DNA of 64,000 bases from NCBI GenBank assembly GCA_964473525.1, contig CAYYPK010000018.1, positions 1 through 64,000 on the forward strand, given 5' to 3'. The position numbers and the translations under genes are program-made. Below the pieces are notes generated by a model, which was given only the letters and a program-made list of their open reading frames with translations, did not search any database and was not told the origin of the DNA. Of the stretch, positions 26,388-34,801 are shown one piece after another (within the stretch, counting starts at the first letter, position 1; each line of letters starts with the position of its first letter). Origin of the DNA: GCA-2687025 sp964473525. Lineage in GTDB: Bacteria; Poribacteria; WGA-4E; GCA-2687025.

Positions 26388-27391
26388 ATGAGGCAGACGA
26401 GGAACGCTCTGCTCCCCTCAGTCATGTGCGCGTTGTGCGCAGTAGGGCTTCCCCTGCTGGCGTCGCCGGGCTGGATCACGTTCGGCTCGCTCCGCGCGGA
26501 GGCCCCGGGTATGTACGCGATCGACATGGAAACCGGCGCGCTGTTGCTCCTGTTCCCCGGTTTCAGTGCTGGCAGATGGTCTGCGGACGGCTCGAAAGTC
26601 GCAACCGTCCACCGGGAAGACCGCAACGACCGTGACATCTACGTGATGGACGCGGACGGCCGGCGCCGACGCAACGTGACGCAGCACCCCGCGCTGGACC
26701 AGCAGCCCGCGTGGAGCCCTGATGGCTCTCGGATCGCGTTCGTGTCAAACCGCGAGGACGGGCACGCCGAGGATGTGTTCGTCATGAACGCCGACGGCAC
26801 AGATGTGCGGAATCTCACGCGGACGCCGCGACCCGACACGCGACCTCATTGGGCACCTGACGGGAAGCGCATCGTGTTCCATTCGACCAGGGACAGCACA
26901 GACTGGGTGGGGATCCCGCGTAGCGCAATCCGAGACGAGATATACACGATGAACGCGGACGGCTCCGACCCACGACGCCTGACGGATAACACTATGACGG
27001 CCAACCCAAGTGGTCGCCGGACGGTACGCGGATCCTCTTTGCGAGGGATTTCGGTCATCAGACCGGGGGCATCTACACCATCTCTCCTGATGGGACCGGG
27101 AGCGAAGAGGTGCGACATTTCGACGAGTATCCCGGCACAGCGGCCGCTTGGGCGCCCGATGGCGCACAGATCGTGTTCCAACGACGTACTCCGAACGCCG
27201 CTGGCGAATTCGCCGACACGGACATCTACGTGATGGACCGGGACGGGACGAATATGCGGAACCTGACGAACCACCCGGCCAGCGACCACGCCCCTGACTG
27301 GTTTGATCCTCACGTATCGACGGCGGTGGCTCCCGCTTCCCGGGCGCTGTTTCAGTGGGGTTGGCTGAAGCGTGTGGGTCGGGCGCGCTAG
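26388..27391 (+). pseudogene. secreted TolB-like beta-propeller protein, copy 1, frameshifted
   Basis: Start ATG 26388 (gagga in the preceding stop region). A signal peptide is followed by WD40/PD40 blades: DIYVMDADGRRRRNVTQHP, QPAWSPDGSRIAFVSN, VFVMNADGTDVRNLT and HWAPDGKRIVFHS. Up to about residue 202 (RRLTDN) it matches copies 2 and 3; then the frame is lost. The expected continuation (DGQPKWSPDGTRILFARDF...) lies in the frame one base earlier, so one base is missing near 26990-26997. The rest reads in that frame through to the family C-terminus RALFQWGWLKRVGRAR at 27391. Either a genuine inactivating deletion or a sequence error. The as-is frame would end at 27233 with unrelated residues. 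Confidence 0.75.
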
Positions 27392-27445
27392 CATCCGGTC
27401 GGCCGCAGCTCGGAGCCCTTTCGGAAGTAGGCGTGAGGGGCGCTG

Positions 27446-27727
27446 ATGTGCCAAACTAGGACCGTGCGACCGAGGGACACGTATCCAACGCCTTCGGGGC
27501 CGAGCATCTTCCCCAGCACCGTGCCGCACGGGAAGTACGACGCTGACCCAACCGACGATGTGCCTGCGATGCATGGCACTGCGGCGTATTGGGACGGGCT
27601 CTGGGACCACGGCGTGAACGATGGGAAGGACGCGCCGGGCTTTGCCACGGATCCAAGGCCCTATCGGGCCGACCTGATACTCGATGGGCAGAAGGTAGCG
27701 TCCAAGCCCTTTGTGAAGAAGGCGTGA
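27446..27727 (+). CDS. orphan copy of the glycosidase C-terminal module (unit 2)
   Basis: 93 residues from ATG 27446 with gagggg 5 nt upstream. From residue 13 it is a near copy of the end of the 24531 gene (TYPTPSGPSIFPSTVPHG, KYDADPTDDVPAMHGTAAYW, PYRADLILDGQ), with a new 12-residue start from duplicated tail sequence. Its stop codon overlaps the ribosome-binding site of propeller copy 2 (tgaggg). It may be expressed as a small protein or be a by-product that only keeps translational coupling. Conservation of the frame without stop codons or indels argues for some selection. Confidence 0.5.
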   Translation: MCQTRTVRPRDTYPTPSGPSIFPSTVPHGKYDADPTDDVPAMHGTAAYWDGLWDHGVNDGKDAPGFATDPRPYRADLILDGQKVASKPFVKKA

Positions 27728-27737
27728 GGGAAAGTTG

Positions 27738-28736
27738 GTGAACCGGGTCAGGTTCGTCGCAGTCGTGTGTGCGCTGTTGGCCGTTCGCCTTCCTCTTATG
27801 GCGTCGTCGGGTTGGCTCTCGTTCCGGTCGAGCCGCGAGGAGGCACCAGGCACGTACGCGATCGACATGGACACCGGCGCCCTGATGCTTCTAGTCCCCG
27901 ACGAGGGCGTCTGGGCATGGGTTGCCGACGGCTCGAAAGCTGCGATCGTCAAGTCGCAAGGCCACAACGACCATGAAATCTACGTGATGGACGCAGACGG
28001 TCAGAACCGCCGGAACGTGACGCAGCATCCCGCGCTGGACCAGCAGCCTGCGTGGAGCCCCGACGGTTCTCGGATCGCGTTCGTGTCGAACCGCGAGGAC
28101 GGGCACGCCGAGGAGGTGTTCGTCATGAACGCCGACGGCACGGATGTGCGGAATCTCACGCGGATCCCGCGACCCGACACGCAGCCCCACTGGGCTCCTG
28201 ATGGGAAGAGGATTGTATTCCATTCGACGAGGGACAGCACGGACTGGGTGGGCATCCCGCGTAGCGCCATCCGGGACGAGATATACACCATGAACGCGGA
28301 CGGCTCGAACCCGCGGCGCATAACCGACAATGTGGTGGATGATGACCAACCCAGGTGGTCGCCGGACGGCTCGCAGATCCTCTACGTAACGGACCTCGGT
28401 CATCAGATGTTCGCGATCTCCATCATGTCTCCAGACGGATCCGGGAGCAGACAGATAATCCAGTTCCACCGGACCTTCCCCGGCCGCGGCACATGGGCTC
28501 CCGACGGTACGCAGATCGCGTTTCAGTGGCATGTTCGGGATCCCGCAGGTGTATTGGCCGAGCCCGATATCTACGTGATGAACCGGGACGGGACGGACGT
28601 CCGAAACCTCACGGACCACGCGGCCAGCGATCGGCTCCCAGACTGGTTCGATCCGCACGTATCGACCGCGGTGACGCCCGCTGCCCGTGCGCTTTTTCAG
28701 TGGGGCTGGCTGAAGCGTGTGGGTCGGGCCCGCTAG
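27738..28736 (+). CDS. secreted TolB-like beta-propeller protein, copy 2
   Basis: 332 residues. GTG 27738 chosen by alignment with ATG 26388 and GTG 29083 of the other copies (TTG 27735 is one codon longer); gaggga lies upstream. Signal peptide (VRFVAVVCALLAVRLPLMASSGW), then five to six PD40 blades each ending in -DG-: IYVMDADGQNRRNVTQ, AWSPDGSRIAFVSN, VFVMNADGTDVRNLT, IYTMNADGSNPRRITD, RWSPDGSQILYVTD, TWAPDGTQIAF, IYVMNRDGTDVRNLTD. Resembles TolB propellers and PD40 proteins; probably periplasmic. TolB partners (TolA, Pal) are not in the window. Function is likely binding; the ligand is unknown. Confidence 0.75.
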   Translation: MNRVRFVAVVCALLAVRLPLMASSGWLSFRSSREEAPGTYAIDMDTGALMLLVPDEGVWAWVADGSKAAIVKSQGHNDHEIYVMDADGQNRRNVTQHPALDQQPAWSPDGSRIAFVSNREDGHAEEVFVMNADGTDVRNLTRIPRPDTQPHWAPDGKRIVFHSTRDSTDWVGIPRSAIRDEIYTMNADGSNPRRITDNVVDDDQPRWSPDGSQILYVTDLGHQMFAISIMSPDGSGSRQIIQFHRTFPGRGTWAPDGTQIAFQWHVRDPAGVLAEPDIYVMNRDGTDVRNLTDHAASDRLPDWFDPHVSTAVTPAARALFQWGWLKRVGRAR

Positions 28737-28790
28737 CATCCGGTCGGCCGCAGCTCGGAGCCCTTTCGGAAGTAGGCGTGAGGGGCGCTG

Positions 28791-29072
28791 ATGTGCCAGA
28801 CCAGGGCCGCGCGACCGAGGGATACGTATCCACCGACGTCGGGGCCGGGCATCTACCCTAGCACCGTTCCGCACGGGAAGTACGACGCAGACCCAACGGA
28901 CGATGTGCCAGCGATGCATGGCACGGCGGCGTACTGGGACGGGCTCTGGGACGACGGCACGGAGGATGGCAAGAATGCCCCATTTGAGGCTGTAGATGGG
29001 ACGCCGTACCGGGCCGATCTGATACTTGATGGGGATATGGTGGCGTCGAAGCCGTTTGTGAAGAAGGCGTGA
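28791..29072 (+). CDS. orphan copy of the glycosidase C-terminal module (unit 3)
   Basis: 93 residues from ATG 28791 with gagggg upstream, same construction as the unit-2 copy (CQTRAARPRDTYPPTSGPGI, HGKYDADPTDDVPAMHGTAA, PYRADLILDGDMVASKPFV). The downstream propeller starts 10 nt after its stop codon, with the TGA inside gcgtgaggg. The same length and ending in both orphan copies indicate that the unit 2 to unit 3 duplication copied an already truncated module. Confidence 0.5.
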   Translation: MCQTRAARPRDTYPPTSGPGIYPSTVPHGKYDADPTDDVPAMHGTAAYWDGLWDDGTEDGKNAPFEAVDGTPYRADLILDGDMVASKPFVKKA

Positions 29073-29082
29073 GGGTGCGCCA

Positions 29083-30078
29083 GTGAGACAGACCAACTTC
29101 GTGCTGTTCGTCTCAGTCGTGTGCGCAACGCTGGCCGTTCGCCTTCCTCTTGTGGCGTCGTCGGGGTGGCTCTCGTTCTATTCGCGCCGGGAGGAGGCGC
29201 CAGGCACGTACGCCATCGACATGGACACCGGAGCCCTGATGCTTCTGTTGCCGAGCCAGACCGTCAGCGCATGGAGTGCCGACGGCTCTCAGGCTACCAC
29301 CGTGAAGAGGGTGGGCCGCAACGACAGGGATATCTATGTAATGGACGCGGACGGCCAGAACCACCGCCACGTGACGCAGCACCCTGCGCTGGACATGCAA
29401 CCCGCGTGGAGCCCCGACGGCCTCCAGATCGCGTTTGTGTCCAACCGCGAGGACGGGCACGCGGAGGATGTGTTCGTTATGAACGCCGACGGCACCGATG
29501 TGCGGAATCTTACGCGGGTTCCGAGACCCGACACGCAGCCCGACTGGGCTCCTGATGGGCGGCGCATCGTGTTCCATTCGACGAGGGACAGCACCGACTG
29601 GGTGGGAATCCCCCGCAGCGCCATTCGCGATGAGATATACACCATGGACGCGGACGGCTCGAACCCACGGCGCTTGACCCACAACGAAGACACCGACAGT
29701 AATCCCAAATGGTCGTCGGACGGCTCGCGGATCCTCTTCCGCAGGAATACCGAGCGCCGAGGGTCGGGGATATACACCATATCGCCCGATGGCTCCGGGA
29801 GCAGAGAGATACGGCACTTCGATGGTACCTCTGGCGGAAGAGGCACATGGTCGCCCGACGGGAGACAGATCGCGTTCCAGTGGCGTCCTCCCAACGCCAC
29901 CGAGCCTGACATCTACGTGATGAACCGGGGCGGGACGGACGTGCGGAACCTAACGGACCACCCGGCCAGTGATCGGCTCCCAGACTGGTTTGATCCTCAT
30001 GTATCGACGGCGGTCGCCCCCGCTTCGCGCGCCCTGTATCAGTGGGGTTGGCTGAAGCGTGTGGGTCGGGCGCGCTAG
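29083..30078 (+). CDS. secreted TolB-like beta-propeller protein, copy 3
   Basis: 331 residues from GTG 29083 (MRQTNFVLFVSVVCATLAV signal). Same blade order as copy 2, with divergence mainly in the signal, the blade around residues 50-70 (MLLLPSQTVSAWSADGSQAT) and the sixth blade (SSDGSRILFRRNTERRGSGI). The identical central blades and C-terminus (RALYQWGWLKRVGRAR) suggest recent duplication or gene conversion in the middle, with faster change at the edges. Followed convergently by pth after 39 bp with no visible terminator. Confidence 0.75.
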   Translation: MRQTNFVLFVSVVCATLAVRLPLVASSGWLSFYSRREEAPGTYAIDMDTGALMLLLPSQTVSAWSADGSQATTVKRVGRNDRDIYVMDADGQNHRHVTQHPALDMQPAWSPDGLQIAFVSNREDGHAEDVFVMNADGTDVRNLTRVPRPDTQPDWAPDGRRIVFHSTRDSTDWVGIPRSAIRDEIYTMDADGSNPRRLTHNEDTDSNPKWSSDGSRILFRRNTERRGSGIYTISPDGSGSREIRHFDGTSGGRGTWSPDGRQIAFQWRPPNATEPDIYVMNRGGTDVRNLTDHPASDRLPDWFDPHVSTAVAPASRALYQWGWLKRVGRAR

Positions 30079-30117
30079 CAGCGCTCCCCGGTAGGTCGTG
30101 CGCCTGGTCGGCGTACG

Positions 30118-30711
30118 TCACTCAGCGTCTTCGGCGGCAGCGCGGTTGAATCGGTTCATCGCCTTGCCCAGTCCCTCTGCCGCGGCCGCCTCGACCGCGT
30201 CCGCCGTGTAGGCGATGAGTTCGTCCGCCACCTTCCGCTCAGACTTGCGAAACGTGCCTAGGACGTAGTCGATCGTGGACTGACGGCCGGGCGAGGAGCC
30301 GATGCCCAGGCGGAGCCGCGGGAAGTCCTGCGTCCTCAGCGAGGCTATGACGGACGCGATGCCGTTGTGGCCGCCGTCACTGCCTTGCATCCGCATCCGT
30401 AGCGCGCCCAGAGGTATGTTGTAGTCATCGTAGACGATCCAGGCGGCGGACGGATCGACATCGAAGCTGTTCAGCACATCGCGGACGGCGTGCCCGCTGT
30501 TGTTCATGAACGTGAGCGGCTTCACGAGCAGGATGCCCTTCCCGCCGAGCTCCACGGGCATGAGCCACGCCTGGTGTTTCATGTAGGCGCCGCGACGCGC
30601 GTGCCGCTCGGAGAGCAGATCGACCACCTCGAAGCCGAGGTTGTGTCGCGTGCCTTTGTACTTGTCGCCGGGGTTGCCGAGGCCTACGAGGACGATGTCG
30701 GGAGCCGTCAT
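30118..30711 (-). CDS. pth: peptidyl-tRNA hydrolase
   Basis: 197 residues. The family hallmarks are complete: VGLGNPGDKYKGTRHNLGF with catalytic-site N13 and general base H23, FMNNSGHAV, IVYDDYNIPLGALRMR with the conserved Asp, and GSDGGHNG. It cleaves peptidyl-tRNA released from stalled ribosomes. Its ATG overlaps the stop codon of the GerMN gene by 4 nt (ATGA). The pairing with rplY upstream is the classic bacterial rplY-pth link, here with two envelope genes between them. Confidence 0.96.
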   Translation of the reverse strand: MTAPDIVLVGLGNPGDKYKGTRHNLGFEVVDLLSERHARRGAYMKHQAWLMPVELGGKGILLVKPLTFMNNSGHAVRDVLNSFDVDPSAAWIVYDDYNIPLGALRMRMQGSDGGHNGIASVIASLRTQDFPRLRLGIGSSPGRQSTIDYVLGTFRKSERKVADELIAYTADAVEAAAAEGLGKAMNRFNRAAAEDAE

Positions 30712-31322
30712 TCCATCTCCGCGAAGCGCGCGAGGCGCAGGGGCGCCGATATATCGAGTTGTCCGCCGATGCTGTCGGTTTCCTGCCCATTCACGAGAAG
30801 CTGCAACTCCACCATAGTCGGCAGGTTGGCCCGGATCGTCTTGGCGAGGCCGACGACGAATTCCAGTTCGCCCGTGAGGCCAAGAGGCGGCCCCGTCAGC
30901 AGTTCGGAGGACAGGTTCACGTACGCCCGGCGGTCGTCATCGACGTGCGCGCTCAACAGCCGGGCCGAGCGTGTCGTCCTGGCTCCGTGTCGCAGCCACG
31001 TCGTCACGACGCGTTCGAGCCTTAGGGACTCGTCCACTGGCACAACAACCGACTCCGCCGATGTCACCCAGCCGCCGCTGTCGCCGTCAGGCAAGACCAC
31101 CTCAACCTGCCGCGTCTCCATCGACGCGTGCTCGGTGGCGAGCCCGTCCCATCGGGCGAGGTCCTCGGGGGTGGCGCGCGGGCCGGTGGAGGACCGCCGC
31201 GAACCAACGCCCGGGTTCGTCGCGATGATCCACAGAATCAGCGACGACACCGCAACCAGGCCCAGGCCTCCGCCGAGGACGTAAGGTAGCGCGCGTGAGC
31301 GAGATTCGCCCTTGTCAGCCAC
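30708..31322 (-). CDS. membrane-anchored GerMN-domain protein
   Basis: 204 residues. Basic N-terminus, one transmembrane helix (LPYVLGGGLGLVAVSSLILWII, about 12-33), then an outer domain with the GerMN/sporulation-type pattern: TRQVEVVLPDGDSGGWVTSAESVVVP, RLERVVTTWLRHG, LLSAHVDDDRRAYVNLSSEL, EFVVGLAKTIRANLPTMVELQLLVNGQE. GerMN modules occur in cell-wall and spore-coat-related lipoproteins and are often encoded beside an amidase, as here (the Amidase_3 gene ends 10 nt upstream). Probably assists peptidoglycan remodelling; there is no evidence for sporulation. Confidence 0.8.
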   Translation of the reverse strand: MADKGESRSRALPYVLGGGLGLVAVSSLILWIIATNPGVGSRRSSTGPRATPEDLARWDGLATEHASMETRQVEVVLPDGDSGGWVTSAESVVVPVDESLRLERVVTTWLRHGARTTRSARLLSAHVDDDRRAYVNLSSELLTGPPLGLTGELEFVVGLAKTIRANLPTMVELQLLVNGQETDSIGGQLDISAPLRLARFAEME

Positions 31323-31331
31323 GAGGAGTTC

Positions 31332-32489
31332 CTACGGTCGATGGCCAGATAGCCCGGCCCAAATGGCTTCCGCCGCGAGGCGCCGCGTCTTGGAATTCAT
31401 CCATAGCCGCGCTTCGTCGGGGTTCGACAGGTAGGCCATTTCCAGATGCACGGCCGTCATCGCCGCGGGCCGCAAGCTGGCCATCGGCAGCAGGGCCTCG
31501 GCGCCTGTAAAGCCGGCGCCGCCGAGGGCCGCGTGCAGCGAAGCCGATAGCTTCACCGCAGCCGGATCCGACGGGTCGTCCTGGATAACGAGCCGGTACC
31601 CAGATCGCGTTGGCGCGAGGGAGCTGTTGAAGTGCACCGTAAGGTACACCGTTGAGCCGCGCGCTTCGGCACGTTGGGCTCGCTCGCCTGCGGTCATGGC
31701 CACGTCGCTGTCGCGCGTCAGGGCGACACGCCCCCTAGCGGAGCGCCCAACGCGGGCGATTTCCCGCGCCAGGTCCAATGTCAGAGCGGCTTCCGTCAGG
31801 CCATTGAGCGACACGCCAGCATCGGATCCGCCATGCCCAGCATCCACCATGACCCGGAGCGACGACCACGAACTCGGGCGCGCTGGGGTCGGTCTATACG
31901 GCAAGTCAGCATCCGTGGCGGCCTGCGGGGAGAGCGGCGCCACGCCAGGCGACCTTGCCGCGCCCGGCTGTTCCGCCTCGCCCACCGTGATGAGAGACGC
32001 TGCTGGGTCTACGCTAAACGGAATCCCCACCGCGAGCGGCGCGACGACCTCCAGGAATCCCAGCGGGAGCCAGGCATCGCCGCCACGGTCCACGGGCGGT
32101 TGATCGAGTGACACGGGGTCGCGCCCGACGAGCGACACCTCGAGCGCGTCTACCTCGCATTGCACCGAGGCGCGCGTTTCGCCCGCCAGCAACTGGACGG
32201 TCAGACTGCCTACGGCCGGGGTGTAGCGGTATCGAAACTCGATGGGGAGCGCGGAGCCGTCCAGGAGTCCTCGCAGGTCGTCCGCCGAGACGTACGGCGC
32301 GCCTTCGATGTCTTCTGTGGATAATTCGCCGACGGCGATGCCATCGGGGCCGGCGACCGAAACCGGCTGCGCGCGAACGCTAGCCGCGAGCAGAAGCAGA
32401 AGCGCCCCCACGCGGACCAAGCCGGTGGGGACGCCACATATCGTGTAAAGCGCGCGCGTAGCGGATGTGCTACGCGTCGTCCTCGGCAT
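31332..32489 (-). CDS. N-acetylmuramoyl-L-alanine amidase (Amidase_3) with N-terminal AMIN/Cu-amidase-like region
   Basis: 385 residues from ATG 32489 (gagg 9 nt upstream; ATG 32498 would also serve). It overlaps the end of rplY. Signal peptide (LVRVGALLLLLAASVRAQ), then a strand-rich region with VGELSTEDIEGAPYVSADDL and Pro-rich linker near 185-210. The Amidase_3 catalytic domain carries the zinc ligands: VMVDAGHGGSDAG, Glu in LNGLTEAAL, H of LTVHFNSS, and the catalytic Glu in VHLEMAYLSNPDEARL. It cleaves the amide bond between MurNAc and L-Ala in peptidoglycan, outside the inner membrane. Confidence 0.88.
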   Translation of the reverse strand: MPRTTRSTSATRALYTICGVPTGLVRVGALLLLLAASVRAQPVSVAGPDGIAVGELSTEDIEGAPYVSADDLRGLLDGSALPIEFRYRYTPAVGSLTVQLLAGETRASVQCEVDALEVSLVGRDPVSLDQPPVDRGGDAWLPLGFLEVVAPLAVGIPFSVDPAASLITVGEAEQPGAARSPGVAPLSPQAATDADLPYRPTPARPSSWSSLRVMVDAGHGGSDAGVSLNGLTEAALTLDLAREIARVGRSARGRVALTRDSDVAMTAGERAQRAEARGSTVYLTVHFNSSLAPTRSGYRLVIQDDPSDPAAVKLSASLHAALGGAGFTGAEALLPMASLRPAAMTAVHLEMAYLSNPDEARLWMNSKTRRLAAEAIWAGLSGHRP

Positions 32490-33147
32490 CCTCGGCATCC
32501 TCGTCGTCGTCGCCGACGCGTTCCGGTTCCTCTTCGCCCTCTTCGAGTTCGCCCTCTTCGAGCTCCTCGGGAACCACCTCGTCGATCTCGATGATGCGGG
32601 GAATATTCACCGCTGCGACGAGTGTATCCGGCGGGTCGAGGATTTCTACGCCCTCGGGCACCTCGAGCTCGTTCACGAAGATGCTGTCGCCAATGGCGAA
32701 ATCCGATACGTCGACAACTATGCCGTCTGGGATGTTGCTCGGGAGGACACGGATCTGCACCGTGCGGGTCGGGTTCTCGAGCGCGCCGCCCTCGGCAATG
32801 CCGACCGGTTCTCCCTGCAGGTCGATGGCCGCCTCAATCGTGATTTCCTGGTCCATGCGGATGGACTGGAAATCGACGTGCATCAGGTGACGCGCGACGG
32901 GATGCTGTTGTACTTCCTTTACGATCGCCAGGAACTGCTCGCCATCCACCGTAAGGTTGATGAGCGCGCGATCCGCGGCTTCCTTTACGAGCGCGTCGCG
33001 GAACGCGCGCGTGTCGATATCGATTGCGCGCGCGGGTCCACCGGCTCCATACAACACCGCGGGCAGCCTGCCCTCGCGGCGCAACGACCGCGCGGCGCCC
33101 TTGCCACGCCCCTCGCGCGATCCTGCTTCAACGCGTACCTGCTGCAT
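32470..33147 (-). CDS. rplY: 50S ribosomal protein L25 (Ctc-type) with acidic tail
   Basis: 225 residues. L25/TL5 fold: VEAGSREGRGKGAARSLRREGRLPAVLYG at the start, QQHPVARHLMHVDFQ mid-domain, then the Ctc-type C-terminal domain (NPTRTVQIRVLPSNIPD, IGDSIFVNELEVPEGV). It binds 5S rRNA. The last ~30 residues are almost all Glu/Asp (VPEELEEGELEEGEEE...), longer than in many homologues. First gene of the rplY-amidase-GerMN-pth operon, read from a near-consensus promoter 59 nt upstream. Confidence 0.95.
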   Translation of the reverse strand: MQQVRVEAGSREGRGKGAARSLRREGRLPAVLYGAGGPARAIDIDTRAFRDALVKEAADRALINLTVDGEQFLAIVKEVQQHPVARHLMHVDFQSIRMDQEITIEAAIDLQGEPVGIAEGGALENPTRTVQIRVLPSNIPDGIVVDVSDFAIGDSIFVNELEVPEGVEILDPPDTLVAAVNIPRIIEIDEVVPEELEEGELEEGEEEPERVGDDDEDAEDAEDDA

Positions 33148-33212
33148 TACCCGAACTCCGCTAACTAAAGTCTCAAAAGGGCTTGGCGCCTGGGCACGAA
33201 ATACCGCCTGGA

Positions 33213-33241
33213 AGTGTATCGGCGGCGCGATGGACGGTCAA
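33213..33241 (-). promoter_or_regulatory. rplY operon promoter
   Basis: Minus strand: TTGACC (33241-33236), 17-nt spacer, TACACT (33218-33213). Predicted start near 33206 gives a leader of about 59 nt to the rplY ATG at 33147. Confidence 0.6.
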
Positions 33242-33316
33242 GGCGGCCCGCGCGTATCTAGCCGTGTGCGCCTACGCCGAGGCGGGATACCAGCCCCATT
33301 CAGGCGACCGGTTGGG

Positions 33317-33346
33317 TTGTCCGGCCGAGGGGCCGTCGGCTAGAAT
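33317..33346 (+). promoter_or_regulatory. tRNA-Trp promoter
   Basis: TTGTCC (33317-33322), 18-nt spacer, TAGAAT (33341-33346). Start near 33353 would leave about 13 nt before the mature tRNA 5' end. Confidence 0.6.
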
Positions 33347-33365
33347 GTCACACCGTGAACAGGGT

Positions 33366-33441
<76 letters not shown>

Positions 33442-33597
33442 TCCCACTTCTGATCGCAATGCCCGGCCTCTCTTGATAGCCCATCTCGGCCTTCGCCTTG
33501 CGTGTGACAGCGCGCGCCTACGCGCCAAGACCACGCCCTGCTAGCATCGGGTGGGGGAAGCACGGGCAGGAGGCGTCGAGGCAGTCGCGGAAGCGGC

Positions 33598-33629
33598 CGA
33601 GCCGGAGCAAGTGTCGCATGCCCGGCTCG
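33598..33629 (-). terminator. hairpin after the second sigma-fusion gene
   Basis: CGAGCCGG (33598-33605) pairs with CCGGCTCG (33622-33629) around a 16-nt loop, 60 nt beyond the minus-strand stop codon. No T-tract. The rest of 33442-33688 shows no gene. Confidence 0.35.
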
Positions 33630-33688
33630 GGCGTCATCGCTAGCTGTGCGGGCGCGCGCTCGCGGCGCAGGGCAGGAGCGTCCGCGCG

Positions 33689-34801
33689 CTACTGTTCGCT
33701 GGGAGGCGCGACCTCGAAACTCACCGTGCCGCCGATCGCGCCCTCCGGGAAGGGGTTTCCACTCGGTGTCGTGATCCTCGCAGCGGTTCCATCTTCCAGG
33801 CGAAGTTGCAGCGTCCCACCGTGGCGACCCACGATCTGGCCGACGACCAGGGCGAGCTCGCCTCTGGCTCCCCCACCGCCTAGCGTGCTGTCTGCGGCGC
33901 CAGACGCTGTTGCATCCGGAGCAGCGACCGCAGGGGGTTCTGGCCTGACGCTGGGCGCGGGCGTCGCCGCTGTAGACGTTGACGGCGCCGCTGCCGTGTC
34001 GGAGGACTCGCGCGGCAGTCGGCTATCTGCGCCGCGCCCGGCAGTCGGCGAGGCGCTACGGCCGGCCCGGTCAACGGGTGTGGTCACGCGTTGTCGACGC
34101 GACCCAGGCGAGCGAGTCGTCGTCACCGATTCCGCGCGGTCATCTAGCGGCGGGGCATCGGCGCCGGGCTGCGTAACCTGCCACACGCCGACGGCAATCG
34201 TCCCACCCGCTGCCGCTCCGACGAGTAACGCCGTCTTCCATCTCGCAGTCACTATCATGGCTCCCATGGCTTGCCGCGCGCCGAGTCCTACTCCGTACGC
34301 GGCGGCTACGACCATGGCTCCCAATCGCTGTCGCAGGCGACGCTTCGCCCGGTGCAACCGGACGCCGACGGCGGAACTCGACAGTCCGTAGCGGGTCCGC
34401 AGGTCACCGTACGCGACCCCGTCCACTACGTGCGCGACGAGCATCTCGCGATCACGCGGGGCAAGCGCCATCAGGGCCGACCGTAAGGCACGGAAGCGCT
34501 CCTCCGCTTGCATCCGGGCGCAAGCATCCTCACCGCCGTCGGTCGAGTCGCCGACTGCGTCACTGAGCACTGGCAGATACCTGCGATTCCGATTCCAGTT
34601 GATCGCCGTGTTGCGCGCGATCGCGTGAACCCACTGCGGAAGTCTCTCGACATCCCCAAGCTGGTCGCGGCGAGTGTACGCGCGCAGCAGCGTTTCCTGG
34701 ACGAAATCTTCGAGTTCGCCCGCGTCCGTCAGTCGCGACCGCCCGATGGCTCGGATGGCGCCTATTTGCGCTACGAGGCCCTTATCAAACTGCGACGGCA
34801 T
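33689..34801 (-). CDS. ECF sigma factor fused to a membrane helix and an outer C-terminal domain
   Basis: 370 residues. Sigma region 2 at about 20-85 (ELEDFVQETLLRAYTRRD; WVHAIARNTAINWNRNRR), region 4 at about 105-165 (LAPRDREMLVAHVVDGVAYG; YGLSSSAVGVRLHRAKRRLRQRL). A helix at about 190-210 (TALLVGAAAGGTIAVGVW) is followed by ~100 residues rich in Pro, Ala, Ser and Thr. A final strand-rich module (about 310-365: LVVGQIVGRHGGTLQLRLED...GTVSFEV) would sit outside the membrane. The region-2 wording (IARN-A--WNR) links it to the fusion at 13239, but the outer domains are unrelated. Start ATG 34801 has AGGAGG at 34819-34814. No anti-sigma gene is adjacent. Confidence 0.8.
   Translation of the reverse strand: MPSQFDKGLVAQIGAIRAIGRSRLTDAGELEDFVQETLLRAYTRRDQLGDVERLPQWVHAIARNTAINWNRNRRYLPVLSDAVGDSTDGGEDACARMQAEERFRALRSALMALAPRDREMLVAHVVDGVAYGDLRTRYGLSSSAVGVRLHRAKRRLRQRLGAMVVAAAYGVGLGARQAMGAMIVTARWKTALLVGAAAGGTIAVGVWQVTQPGADAPPLDDRAESVTTTRSPGSRRQRVTTPVDRAGRSASPTAGRGADSRLPRESSDTAAAPSTSTAATPAPSVRPEPPAVAAPDATASGAADSTLGGGGARGELALVVGQIVGRHGGTLQLRLEDGTAARITTPSGNPFPEGAIGGTVSFEVAPPSEQ

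Larger units (their letters stand above)
26126..30085 (+). repeat. three-unit tandem duplication: glycosidase C-terminal module plus propeller gene
   Basis: Units begin near 26126, 27476 and 28821, a period of about 1350 and 1345 bp. Each holds the ~280-bp module starting (g/t)acac(g/a)tatcc and then a TolB-like propeller gene. Units 1 and 2 also share an ~85-bp tail (catccggtcggccgcagc...) after the propeller stop codon, which leads into the next module. Unit 3 diverges just after cgctagca. Unit 1's module is the real C-terminus of the glycosidase-like protein; in units 2 and 3 it survives as a separate small frame. Confidence 0.9.

Noticed and set aside
26126..30085. CRISPR-like repetition
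   Set aside because: The repeats are 1.3-kb coding units, not short repeats with spacers; no CRISPR array or cas gene is present in the window.
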